Shown: positions 46,072 to 57,431 of the stretch, in pieces
How positions within the stretch are numbered: position 1 is the stretch's first letter
Layout of the letters: each line of letters opens with the position of its first letter
Source: Ottelia alismoides
Lineage: Eukaryota > Streptophyta > Magnoliopsida > Alismatales > Hydrocharitaceae
Direction of reading: 5' to 3'
Length of the DNA stretch: 64,000 nucleotides
NCBI GenBank assembly: GCA_037367405.1
Contig: JAZKJV010002317.1
Location: 372,001-436,000, forward strand
The notes under the pieces: generated by a model
Seen by the model: only the letters and a program-made list of their open reading frames with translations
The model's database searches: none
Told to the model about the DNA's origin: nothing
Program-made: the position numbers and the translations under genes

Positions 46072-48028
46072 TTTTTGACACTCAAAAGAGGGGGAGACAC
46101 TCAAAGGTGTTCACCCCAATTTATTAAGAATGAAAAGATAAAATACTTACAGCGGGGAGCGGTGATTACAACAAAGGTCAAGGTAGATGGTAAGAGAGGA
46201 TACCATCCGCCTCCCATAAAGGAGAAAAAGATAAAACGTTACATGGATAACCAGTCCGTACAAAAGTTATTTGCAGAAATACAAATGTTTTCCTTATAAA
46301 AACGCTGGCCCGCAAAGATCAAGTTGTTTCTTCCCAGCCAAATACTCCAGATACGCGCAATTGGGACAATTTTTTCCGCCCTTGGGCGAGCAGAGGCAGC
46401 GGCAAGGCTCTCCCAGAAGGTAACCATGGAGGAGCGATTTACCCAAACCACGTCATCCCATATGGTCCGCACGAAGGGACAATGCAGGAAAAGGTGGCCG
46501 GATGTCTCGACGTCGAGGCCACAAAGACCACATAATGAAGAGATATTTGGGAAGATGGAGGCGCAGCGATCACGGGTAAGCAATCTTCCACGTCTAAGAA
46601 TCCAAAGGAAGACGCCAATCCTTTCCGGAACCTTGAGATCCCAAATGAATTTGCAGTGGCGAAGAAGAGATGCATCCGCATTCAATACAGGGGGGAGAAT
46701 AGAGAGATAAGCCTTCCGAGAGGAGAAAATCCCGTCCGACCAAACAAAGTGGTCGCGGCCCGTAGAGGGCGACTTAGCGTCCGCAAGGAGAGTCATCAAG
46801 GCGGTGAAGTCAAGGAGTCGCTGGTCCGATAGGTTGCCCAATAGAATAGGACACCAGACGCCGTCACCCCAGCAAGAAGCCACTGTAGCGAGCTTATCCC
46901 CGGCCATCGCATAAAGACGAGGAAAGAGATTCATGAGAATGCCCTTCCCAGACCAATCCACAGACCAGAAGCGGAAGGATCTCCCATCGCCGATAACAGT
47001 AGCAACCAGCAATCTGTTAGAGTTGAAGACAGAGAAGACATTGCGCCAGAATGAATGAGAGATGCCCTGAGAATGGCCGCCAAAGACGGAGGCAAAAGCA
47101 TCCCCAGCAGCCACGCGGAGGCATTGCACCATGAACTTCTCATCCCGCCCTAAAAGCCTCACCGCCCAATTGAGGAGCCAAGCATCGCGAACCACCGCCA
47201 AGCGCCTAACGCCAAGACCTCCGTCGCGTTTCGGCCGGGAGATGTCGTCCCATCCAACCAAATGCATCCCTCTTCTGTCAGAACCATTCTTGCCCCAAAG
47301 AAAACGCCTCATAGATCTCTCCAAGCGTAGCCGGATTCCCTTGGGCAAGTGGCGAGCCGAGAGGAAATATATGGGTATTGCCGAGAGGACAGATTTGATA
47401 AGAACTAACCGACCGCCCTTGGAGAGCAGCGACGCACGCCAACCAGCTAATCTGGATTCGACCTTCTCAATCACCTTCTGATAATCGCGCAAGCGTGCAC
47501 GACCCACTGAAAGTGGCAAGCCCAGGTATTCCAACGGAAGTTCTCCAAGGGGAGCCCCCAAGATAGCAGAGCAATCCCCGGCTTCTAAGGACGACAAGCC
47601 AAAGGGCACCACTTTTGATTTGGCCGCATTGATGTGGAGCCCCGAAATCTCGCAAAAAAGTTGAATCGCAGTGGCCATCCCCAATACTTGAGACCGGCCT
47701 CCCTCAATAAAACAAAGGGTGTCATCCGCAAATTGAAGAAGAGGAATATGAAAGTTACCCAAGACGCACCCGCGAGTAAATCCAGCATTTGCCACGCCCT
47801 GGATCATACGAGGCATAACGTCCGCCGCCAAAACAAAAAGAAGAGGGGCGAGGGGGCAGCCCTGGCGAATCCCCCTGCGCGGCTGAAAAAGACCCCCAGC
47901 CGGGCGACCGTTAAGTGATAGGGAGAAGGAGACAGTAGTAACACATCGTCTAACCCAGGAGATCCACAAGGGGGGGAAGCCCCGAGCCTTTAAAGTCGCC
48001 CATAGGAAGCACCAGTCCAGTGAATCAT
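46072..48028 (-). mobile_element. 5'-truncated L1-type LINE with 16-bp target duplication
   Basis: The element reads right to left and ends in a short A tract (T run at about 46070-46076). It is flanked by AAGTTATTAACTTATT at 46056-46071 and 48029-48044, an exact 16-bp target duplication. It is cut at its 5' end inside the RT domain (48028), as is usual for target-primed insertion. It lies inside the hAT-like element and so is younger than it. Confidence 0.93.
46239..48028 (-). CDS. L1 ORF2 fragment: RT and C-terminal zinc domain, uninterrupted
   Basis: The frame is open from the truncation point to its stop near 46239, about 590 codons. The first residues are YDSLDWCFLW, then WVRRCVTTVSFSLSLNG, RRGIRQGCPLAPLLFVLAAD and the catalytic FADD in LLQFADDTLCF (residues 80-83 counted from the M at 47969). 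The thumb and connection follow: LPLEYLGLPLSVGRARLRDY and ILRRGRLLTRDRCASIF. The C-terminal zinc-binding segment is CGLCGLDVETSGHLFLHC, and then IWSIWLGRNNLIFAGQRFYK. It lacks the endonuclease domain and the first RT blocks, so it is dead as an element. The lack of stops shows it inserted recently. Confidence 0.9.
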
Positions 48029-48577
48029 AAGTTATTAACTTATTAACAACCTTTTCTCACTAAACACTATTTCTGTCGTTGTTATATGTTGTACTCAATA
48101 TATTTTTTCTCTATCATCCTTAATATTATTATTACATGCTATAAATAGATGAGAGCTTGCCTTATTACTATACAATTATGTTCCAATCCCTATCCACTTC
48201 AAGTGTCATAAATTGTTCTTGAAAATCCCATAATCTTAGCTGAACAAGTCCACATCAACTTGACTAATCTTCTTCATCCATGTTGAACATATTCCTCCAA
48301 CCTTCTTCTATATTAAGCTTAATACATGCTTACTTTACATCTTTTCCATACATCGATGACCCCATCATTACTTGACCTTCAATTAACAAGAGTTTTCATA
48401 TGGGTAATTTGGTTTTCACCTAACCCAATCGATCCAAACCGGTGACCCAAACATCTCAACCTAATCTAATTTGGTTGGGTGATGGGTGTCATTTTTGCAA
48501 TCCAAATCGAATTCAACTCAAACCAAATACAACCTATACCCACCCAAACCAGTCAAATACCCACCCCTAGTTCTAAG

Positions 48578-49400
48578 GAAGCGGGTCTTTTATGCTTTAC
48601 CTGATTTATGTTTGAGAACATTTGCATCTAAACGCGTTTCATGAAGGAAAGTAAATTGCAAGGGTTATTTTTCTACCTCTCATACATGCGCCCCTATTTA
48701 TGTCATTTCGAATTTCTCTTACTAACTAGCTGAAACCGGAATGAAAGCCTTTTCCCGCATCGCATGTTAGGGCAGTGGATTGGCCACGGTTGTCTGCAGT
48801 TCATACACAATAAATATTAAAGACCCTCATGCAACACTTGAGACATCCGGCGTACTGTATCCGAGCACCAGTTGGTTGATCGGCAATGTCTCGGTTCCTC
48901 TAGTTTTATGAAAAACAATTTCCCTGTATTACCTTATGAGGGTGCAAGGTACACGATACACATATGATGACAGGGTGGGGTCACTGGGGTTGGGGTGCAT
49001 GGCTGTTGATGGGATGGAAGAGGAGGCTTTGGGAAGTCGATGGATGCATGATTGTAAAAGAAATTTCCAGGGGTTTTAATGATAAAAAGATGCAATGACA
49101 TCTGATGGGATCACCTCTTTGATTTTAGAAAACCAAGACGCCTCAAAAATGGCATGAGGGTGAATGCATTTTGAGTGAGTTTTTGGGTGCCTTTATATGA
49201 CTTGAAAGTAGGAATGCTGGATAAACTGTGTAAAGAAAACAACACACCTATAAAAACCATTTTAAATCAAAATTTAATATTCTTCAAGCTATAAATAAGA
49301 TAAGAATACGCATTTATTTGCTAGAGGTGTGATTAGGAGGCCTTGAAATGTATCACATTTTATCCCGTGGACTGAAATATTTATGTAAATCTTATAAAAT
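48578..49400. other. Intervening sequence, no gene recognised
   Basis: About 0.8 kb of moderate GC content without a readable domain. If the NMCP1-like gene continues to the right, this would be intron 1 sequence. I looked for the next conserved exon of that family and did not find it. Confidence 0.4.
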
Positions 49401-49406
49401 TTATGT

Positions 49407-50392
49407 ATTTTATGTATTTTATAAGTCTCCCTTATCATTATACATGTAGTGCAGTGTAGATTCTCTTCTTAATTTAATTTTATACAACATCAACAACAAA
49501 GCCTTTTCCCACAATTAAGTAGGGCCTTCGCCTCCATTCAGATCTATTGTGGATCAATCCCGGGCTTATATCCACAAAACTAAGATCTCTTCGTATAGTC
49601 TCTTTCCAACACTTCTTGGGCCGTCCTCGCCCTCTCTTAGCCGGCTCAACATCCCAATACTTGCATCTCCTAACTGATGCATCAGCTGATCTTCTTTACA
49701 AATGATCACACCGTCTTAAGCAGTTTTATTGCATCTTATCCTTGATTGGAGCTACGCTAACTTTCTTTCTGATTGCATCATTCCGAATCCGATCTTTACG
49801 TATGTGCCTACGCATCCACCTTAGCATTTTCATTTCTGCTACAACCATTCACTGCACATGTCTATGGTTCACAGGCCAACATTCAGACCTGCATCTGAAT
49901 GTTGGAATGTGAACCATAGACATGTGCAAAGAATGGCTGTAACAGAAATGAAAATGCTAAAGTGGATGCGTGGACACACACACACACGTAAAGATCGGAT
50001 TCAGAATGATGCAATCAGAAAGAAAGTTGGTGTAGCTCCGATCGAGGATAAGATGCGAAAAAACCGCTTAAGATGGTTTGGTCATTGGCAAAGAAGATCA
50101 GCTGATGCACCAGTTAGGAGATGCGAGCGTTGGGATGTTGAGCCGGCTAAGATAGGGCGAGGACGACCCAAGAAGTATTGGAAAGAGACCATACAAAGGG
50201 ATCTTAGTTTTGTGGATATAAGCCCGGGATTGATCCACGATAGATCTGAATGGTGGTGAAGAATCCATGTAGCCGACCCTACTTAATTGTGGGAAAAAGC
50301 TTTGTTGTTGTTGTATAAAATTAAATTAAGAAGAGAATCTACACTGCACTACATGTATAATGATAAGGGAAACTTATAACATACATAAAATA
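49407..50392. repeat. Large foldback of two RTE-LINE 3' ends, ~490-bp arms, 8-base loop
   Basis: The left arm (49407-49886) is the reverse complement of the right arm (49895-50392), with scattered mismatches and a few small indels. The spacer is ACCTGCAT (49887-49894). Each arm holds the RTE ORF end, the GTTGTTGTTG-type tail and about 90 bp of the same AT-rich flank (a TTCTCTTCTTAATTTAATTT block and ATGTAGTGCAGTGTAG). Because the flank is duplicated too, this is an inverted duplication of a locus rather than two independent insertions. Confidence 0.9.
49880..50262 (+). pseudogene. RTE-type LINE ORF C-terminus (right arm)
   Basis: The plus frame reads [60 protein letters not shown], then [20 protein letters not shown] and [17 protein letters not shown], ending EWW. 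It matches the C-terminal tail of plant RTE (BovB-like) reverse transcriptases, whose hallmark is an L-R-W-F-G-H block followed by G-R-G-R-P-K-K-x-W. The RT catalytic core is absent. The left arm carries the same ORF on the minus strand with stops. Confidence 0.85.
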
Positions 50393-50435
50393 TTGGATAA
50401 ATGCACTGGATATTAAATAGTTACCTTGTTGCACA

Positions 50436-50662
50436 CATGGCCTTAAATTTCGCCGAAATTCGGCCGAATTTCGATCGAATTTCGGTTTCGGTAGGTGACC
50501 GAAATTCGGCCGAAATGGCTATATCGGTCGAAATTTGGGGGGTCTAGTTGAAAAAGCCACCGAAATGACCGAAATTTCGGTCAAATTTCGACCGAAATTC
50601 GGCCGAAATTTCGTTTCGGTCCCTCACCGAAACGAAACCGAAATCCGACTTTTAAGGCCTTG
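50436..50662. mobile_element. GAAATTTCGG-type foldback element, 227 bp, copy 1
   Basis: It starts CATGGCCTTAAA and ends TTTAAGGCCTTG, inverted termini that differ at one of 12 positions. The flanks are GTTGCACA on both sides (50428-50435 and 50663-50670), an exact 8-bp target duplication. The interior is dense in CCGAAATTTCGG, TTCGGCCGAA and CGAAATTCGG palindromes. There is no coding capacity. It matches 60469-60674. Confidence 0.88.
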
Positions 50663-50670
50663 GTTGCACA

Positions 50671-52524
50671 TATTAAATAGAAGCTGTTTGTCTCTGTATA
50701 TCACATATGCTACTTATAGGCTTCGCATAAAGTGTTTGTGTTAACAATAATAAAGATCTCATGTCATGCAATTATAATTTATTTTTCATGTCTATAACTT
50801 TCAATAATGGAGTTTCTTGTTGTACATCATTTAGTGTTCTATGAATGCATGGGGTAGGGTGAACACCTTTTGGGTGCACACCCCTATTTTCCAAAATGTT
50901 TGTTGGAGGATGAAGTCTTCTGCTTGAAATGTGGATCTTGGTGCATGATCAACGAGCTTGGAAGGGGGTCTAAGGGGAGTAGATGTTTTCTTAAATGGGT
51001 AATCGGGGTAGAGCCTCAAAACCTCATCGAAGTGCTGTACTATTTGAGTTAGATTTTAGTTTGTTATATATCATGCTATGTTATATGAGCTATGTGATTA
51101 TCATAAATAATTATTTACAATCTAGTGATGTACGAGGTTAACATATAAAAGTTAGATCTCAATATTCTTATTAAATATTTTTTTTTCATATATGAAATAA
51201 CAGAAATAATCCTCTCTAATATATAAAATAAAGATGCAGCAAAGTTGGGAGATTTTTCAAGGCTAGCAAGTGTAATTTGGGCAACTTATGAAGCAATATT
51301 CATATCAATTTCCATTTTTTACATTGTTGAGCTATTAGGCAATATTGACTATTGAGGGCAATACCTTGGAACGTGGAAGCATGCATGATATTGATATCAA
51401 TCACTTGCAAAAATTGAAATTTGGGCAAGAATCTACTAATTTTTGGCAAAATATCAACCATGCTTCTATATTTCTTTATTGTATCCCCTTAAACTTTACT
51501 CTTTTGATTCTCTCATGACCTTTTTTTGCTTTATTTTCAATATCATGCACTTTTCCCGATATGAAACTTTTGGTATAGTCAATTTGGCTTCATATGTATT
51601 ATTCTTGGAATTTATTATGCAATATAGTCAATTCAGCTTCATATTTATTTATATAGAGAATATTACAAAAATACACATTATATTAATCAACTTTTAGTTT
51701 TTGGAAAAGATGATATAATGCTGTAGAGGCGGGAGCCTAGAAACTTTAGTTTATACTCACAAGTTAACTTTTGAAATTACAAAGACCAATATTCCCATAG
51801 GATCTTGGCATGTTTCAAAATATTATGTATATAAAATCTCTCTTCGAAAACACACCATTCCTCGTAAGCCAATATCCCAAAGAAGGGAAGCCACATGGCC
51901 TTCGCAGACACCAGTGCGACCCCATATGTCCCAATAGACTATCAGGAATAACAAACACTCGTAATAATCACCAGAGAGACCAACGTCTGTCCAGATGCTC
52001 CTCGAAGCATTGCATGAAAAGAAAAGGCGATCGATGTACTCCATTTCCACAATATAACGACAGCAAGCATTTTTTGTACCTTGTAACAACTGAATCTTTG
52101 AGTATATGTCATCATTTGATCTCTCTTAAACAACTACAAGAAAATCTTGACCAGTCGTGTGATCTTCTAGTTTCAGATCTGCCCATAGTTGACACAACAA
52201 TCTCGGGTCAAAAATAATTGATGCATATACCACCTTGTAGGCCTTCCTCACTGTAAAATGCTCACCAGTCCACGTCTAATGAATCCTGCCAACTGAGGTA
52301 CCCTCCATGCAAGAGAGTCAACTGACATGAAGAACACCATGCGCTGATGCAAGTTTTACAACCTTGACTGTTCTTATCAATGGCGCTAACTATTAACGTA
52401 ATTATTAATCTCATTAGGGTTTGTGTGGTTGTGATCAATGTGGGCATGCCCATTATCTATGAGTACTTTTGGATTGTTGGTTTCCATAGTGTTTTTTTTT
52501 TCAATCGCAAGCCCGATAATTTTG
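50671..52524. other. AT-rich interval with a weak LINE-like scrap
   Basis: There is no convincing gene. On the minus strand at about 51823-52089 a frame reads VEMEYIDRLFFSCNASRSIW, similar to the C-terminal zinc segment of L1 ORF2 proteins (an I-D-H-L-F-F-x-C block). It is short, lacks partner motifs and stands alone. The rest is AT-rich with short poly-T and TATTT runs. Confidence 0.4.
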
Positions 52525-52614
52525 GAGGCGTATAGCCTCTGCAAGAAACTTCCAACTCAAAATGTAGCACAGACGAGGCGTATAGCCTCTGCAAGAAACT
52601 TCTAACTCAAAATG
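52525..52614 (+). repeat. 50-bp tandem duplication with a GAGGC...GCCTC hairpin
   Basis: GAGGCGTATAGCCTCTGCAA and about 20 more bases occur at 52525 and again at 52575. Each copy contains a 5-bp stem, GAGGC/GCCTC. Confidence 0.85.
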
Positions 52615-53380
52615 GCCAACATGGCATGCAAAACAAGTCTAGGCACTACCTTTGAACTTCCTAAGTGCTTTTTCCTTATCCTTTCTGTGTTTTGGAGTCC
52701 TTTTTTAGGCAACTCCCATTTTCTTTGAATCTCCTAGTTGTAAGACCTGCTCAAAGGCTCACTGAAATTTTCCTCTGAATCATCCTCACCTTCACTTTCT
52801 TCTGCTGCACTATAACCTTTTAAGGTTTCAATATTAATTGAAGGAACCTCCACTTAATAACCAATGGGTCATAAAAAGGTCCTCAATGCATCCTCCTTGC
52901 TCTTGCTGCTTCTGTTGCTTCAAAGAAATGTGAGGAGTAGATCCCCCACAAGATTGTTCTTGTTGCTACCTTTGTTTTTGCCAATGTGGAGAGCTGAAAA
53001 AGGTCTGATCTGGAGCAGAACCTCCACATTGCATATGCTTCTCTTTCCCCTTTAATTTGAAAGGGTTAGGAGATACATTCCGATAGAAATCCTCTTTTAT
53101 CCCAAAATATTTCTCCCTTTTAGACTTATTTTTGACCCTCTTTGATGCAATCAACGAATTTTATTTGTTCAGGGCTGCACATTCCCAATTCCACTGCAAA
53201 GAGGTGATAACCATAGTGGTTGTTGAAAAAGATAATGACATAAAAAGGCTAGAGAATGCATTCACCAAAAAAATAATTAATGATACGAGAATCTACATTT
53301 TTTCAAAACTTGATAGTACTACAATGATTAATGCGTGAAATTAGTAGAGTATTCGTATTTTGTTTTTTAGCATGTATAAC
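52615..53380. other. Interval without a recognised gene
   Basis: Short frames on both strands resemble nothing known. A CTTGCTCTTGCTGCTTCTGT-like simple tract (about 52898-52918) produces leucine-rich shadows. Confidence 0.4.
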
Positions 53381-54850
53381 TGTCACGACCCGTCCCGCTA
53401 ACCGGAATGTGCCGCGACAGAAATCTTTCTTTAATATTTTTTTTCTCAAAGTACACATGTTGCAATCTCATAAAACATAACATCTTCGTATTTCAAGTTC
53501 AAAACCCCAAGAAGTGTCTTACACAAGTTCTATTTATTACAACTCCTTACCAAACAACAGACTGTACAAAAAAAACTACGAAAACCAAAAGCCACCTCCT
53601 CCTAGCGGTCCTTTCCCTTGCTAGTCGTGATTCTGCTGATATGTACATAATATAATATAACGGGATGAGTCTAAACCCATTTATGAGCTTAGACCCAGTG
53701 AAAGGATCTCAAGCTTTTTACATATAGCTAAAATCTGAAATATGAGCATCATGATAAAAGTTTATGCTGAATATTGTGAAATAGCTTGAAAGAGGCTTTA
53801 TGACAGAATTTACATATAAAACATGCTAGTTTTGCAATTGAACGCTGAAATACTTTGAAAGCAGATAAACTGAAACATAATCATCACTATGAAGCTGTTT
53901 GTACTAATCACCACTGTGGCTAAGTTATTGGATCATGAACGCTGAAACAAAGCTAAGTCATACGCGCAGACGGTCCCAAAGACCAAAAACACCCTGCATA
54001 CGGCCCAAAGCCTATATGTGTACAGAATGCGGACCCAAAGTCCTCTTGATACCTTATCTAATGGTTTGCCATATCTAATGGCGGTTTCAGGGTCATATCT
54101 AATGACATCACCATATCTAATGGCTAGTTCATGATTTGTATAAAAGAGCTATTGTGGTGCTTATCTTCTGATTCTGATCCTTTTCTTGTCACTAATAAAC
54201 CGTAAACTTGCTATTTCAAGCTCATAACAGCTAATTCATGAACATAAAACACTTTTGACATAACATACATATTCTGACAAGTAGAACTTATTTAAGAACT
54301 CGAAAATCGATCCATCATGCATAGTAACCGTGCAAAACATAATTCTTCATATAAAACTCATATCTAAGCCGTGAAACTTATGTCTCGTGTTCCATCAAGA
54401 ACCAAATGCTTAAAAACGTGTTATCAAGATAAAACTCGTGAAACGACGTCTGAAATACAATCTGAAGCCCAGATTTCATCTCAACCGTATGGTACTTGTA
54501 ATTCATGCATAAAAGCTTTAGAAACCACGATTTCATACTTGCTATTCAAAACCATGCATAAAAGCTAAAGACTAGTGCTTAAAATAGCGCTTGAGAATCC
54601 CTCACCTGATCGATATCTAACTCGTGTCAAGATCTCCTTCTTTAGTGAAGTCCCCTTCCTATAGCCGTCTTAGATTGAATACTACGACTTGGTGCGGACA
54701 GAACTTCGTTACGGCTTCAAAAACGCTCTCGATCACCGACAGGGCTTCGCCGTGGCTCTTCTCGTGCTCCTCCCGCAACCTCGGCGGCCTTGCGGCTTTA
54801 AGGTGGAGAGATGGGCGTGGGATGAATGAAATGGAATGGGGAGGCCTTGG

Positions 54851-54860
54851 GTATTTATAG
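54851..54860 (-). promoter_or_regulatory. TATA box in the solo LTR
   Basis: The minus strand reads CTATAAATAC, with a C/T-rich leader and a short GC-rich frame downstream (54790-54660). Confidence 0.6.
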
Positions 54861-54974
54861 GCCTCCACCCCCTTTACATGTGTGACATGTGTCAACATGT
54901 AAGGGAGCCTCTAAGCCACATGTTGCCTCTCTTCCATGTATGACGACACATGGCATGCCACATGTCTAAATCAT

Positions 54975-55155
54975 GAGAAGACTTGTTGCCCAAGCAAGGT
55001 TTGGTTTATCCATGAGATAACTTGTAGTCCAAGCAAGGTTTGGTTTATCCATGAGATAACTTGTTGTCCAAGCAAGGTTTGGTTTATCCATGAGATAACT
55101 TGCTGTCCAAGCAAGTGGTTTGGCTTCTACACGAGATAACTTGTTGCCCAAACAA
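54975..55155 (+). repeat. 39-bp tandem repeat, about 4.5 copies, in the solo LTR
   Basis: The unit runs GAGATAACTTGTTGTCCAAG then CAAGGTTTGGTTTATCCAT. GAGATAA starts at 55014, 55053 and 55092 (period 39). The outer copies (54975 and 55132) are more diverged. The repeat lies upstream of the TATA box in LTR sense, in the U3 part. Confidence 0.9.
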
Positions 55156-55381
55156 GAGACTACACCATGACATGTGTTAGTCTTAGTATGATGACACATG
55201 GCACTAATGAGGTTTTGACACTTGTCCTGACTATATAACGACACGTGTCCCATGATTTCCTCTCCATGTGTCCACTTTTGCTAATGACGCTTAATTATCA
55301 CTAATGACGGTTAATTAGCACTAATCATGCTTAATTAGTCTTAATGATGTGATTATGACTAATGAGTATAAATCTATTACA

Positions 55382-57414
55382 TTATGGGCACTATGCTAGT
55401 AGTGGCTTCTACTACTTATAAGGTACTACCAAAAATCCAGATTACTAGATGTGGTACTATGTTTTGATGTGCTACACAATTCATAGAACCTTTTTGAAGT
55501 CCATTTTTATACACGACGGTCTCTGATATAAACACAACAAGTTTGAATGAAATCATTGCAGAAAGGCGAATCTATTAACTATGATATCCGTAAAGTGTGA
55601 ACAATATCAATCCAATATTTCCTTGAAATAACACTTGATATCATTCAAAAGCATAGTGTACAAAACGTGTATTACAATAACAACATAGATCAAAATCACA
55701 TAAGGATGAACAAAATCCACGGGACTACTTGGCTCGATAGTACTTGATGAGATCTAATATTTGAAGACATAACGACTATAAAAAGATGATTTATATGCAA
55801 CTAGTTGCATTTTAACTGAGAAGTGTTAGAAGAGATTATCCAAAGAAATCTTAATTACTTAAATAATTAGATCTAAGTTCGAGAATGGACAAAAATAGAT
55901 TCGAATGGAGGCAAAGAATCCATGTATGTACCTGACCCTACTTATTGTGCGAAAAGTCTTTGCTGTTTTTGTAATCACACTTTAACCCTGGTACAAAAGT
56001 GTTAAGATGACCCAACACCTCTTGAGAAGGCTCACAAAATAGAGGCAACATATTAACCAATCACAAAGTTGCAAACACGAAGAATAATAGATTAACTATG
56101 TAAAACTCAGCAAATAAAACTATGGTAGCAATTACATAGATACCTCTCACATGTTTTTTTAATTTATAGTGGGTGGGTATCATCCCTTGAGCCTTATTTT
56201 TCACTAAAAAAGGATACCGTGTAACATATTGTGATTGCGTTGGAGCCCATTGAGTTCGATATTGACTGCTCGGATGTCAGAAAATGTTTTGATCCAAGTA
56301 GCAGAATCGATACAAGGTTGTAGTGTGGTTTTAGAGCAATTATCACTGAGATTGACAACCTAGAATTGACGATCGACCGCGGTCGGTAGGGCACTGATGG
56401 TTGGAGAAAAGATGATGGTTGGTTCAACTGAGAGTTGGCAATGACAGTGTTGTGATGATGTGCAATGCCTCATTGGGTTTGGTGTTGTTTGGCTGTATGG
56501 ATGTGTCGTCGATATATGTAGCACAATCTTATTTGGTGTTGTAGAGTGAGGTCAATCTTGGTTGTTTTTATGATCTAGAAGGTAGGACTATCCACAAGAA
56601 TGGTTCTCTAACTTTTTCTCATGTATTCTCGATCTCTCTCCTGTATACTTTATGTTACAGTGTACATGTGCATATATGTGGTTTGTTGTATTATTTCTTT
56701 GTCTGTACCGTGTGAGTGAAATTAATACTTGAAATGAAAACCAAGTAAAAAGAACACTTCTTAGTACGTGCACCTGGGTTCGATCAACATACACTTAAGG
56801 GAATGTTGATGGTTGGGGAGGAGAAGTGGCATGGTTCTGACAAAGATAACGACTGTCCTGTTAGGAGAGGGCATGCAATTGGTAAGTCGAGGGCACATGC
56901 CTATGGGAGAGGAGGTGATGGAAGCCCATCATTGGGCTAGTGAGTATGCAACATATGAATAGAGTATATGGGACAAGCACTGTGTAGTTGGCGGGTGCAG
57001 AGGAGAGGTAAGAACGACATAGATGGCTACGATTAGAAGTCGAAAAGGGAGGGTTGTGGGTCAAATATTACAATGCTAAAGGAAGAGGCGGGGGATGAGC
57101 GAGACTGTAGGTATGAGTGGTCGTTGGGGAGAAAGGATGGGAAAAAAGGAAAAAACACAAATAGAGGGGGAAAACTGTAGGGAAAGAGAGAACGTGTGAG
57201 AGTGAGCATAGGGAAATATAAACTTGGCTCAATGTTTCTCATCCTTTAATACAAAGTTTACTCCCCTATTTATAAAGGACATGGTCATCTTTTCAAAGAT
57301 AAAATTCTCATTATATTTTGGGGAGGGAAGCAGTTGTTACTGATAATCTTCATGCGTATATTTCTACTTATAGCACTTGGCCAACTAGCATGCTGTTTGA
57401 CTTAGTAAATGTGG
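55382..57414. other. AT-rich interval with an RTE tail remnant and a promoter-like LTR scrap
   Basis: At about 55895-55970 the plus strand resembles the last part of the RTE element at 50205-50312 (GAATGGAGGCAAAGAATCCA, CCTGACCCTACTTATTGTGC). At 57180-57285 the minus strand reads TTTATAAATAGGGGAG and then a leader with GAGAAACATTGAGCC, which looks like an LTR TATA region. LTR ends were not found. Nothing else is recognised. Confidence 0.45.
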
Positions 57415-57431
57415 AAAGTTATTGCAATATC

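Larger units (their letters stand above)
45754..48569. mobile_element. Non-autonomous hAT-like element, split by an L1
   Basis: It starts TAGGGGTGG (45754) and ends CCACCCCTA (48569), 9-bp inverted ends. The flanks are GTTCCAAG (45746-45753) and GTTCTAAG (48570-48577), an 8-bp duplication with one change. Both subterminal regions are rich in AACCCAACC and CCACCCA words. Without the L1 and its target duplication the element is about 0.84 kb. It has no transposase. Confidence 0.82.
53381..55381 (-). repeat. Probable solo LTR of a chromovirus, minus strand
   Basis: The minus-strand end is GGGACGGGTCGTGACA (53381), the classic 3' end of Tekay/Del-type LTRs. The start is probably TGTAATAG at 55381. 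A TATA box (CTATAAATAC, 54851-54860) precedes a GC-rich leader. No primer site follows at 53380, and no coding lies on either side, so it is most likely a solo LTR. Target duplication was not found, so the right end may be off by a few bases. Internal CATATCTAATGG repeats lie at 54055-54125. Confidence 0.68.

Noticed and set aside
51823..52217. Opposing frames of 88 and 135 codons
   Set aside because: Only one short LINE-like phrase is visible on the minus strand and nothing on the plus strand. Kept only as a weak note, not as a gene.
53381..55381. A host gene promoter with first exon (TATA box and GC-rich frame at 54660-54860)
   Set aside because: The GGGTCGTGACA end and overall layout fit a chromovirus LTR, and the frame has no family match.
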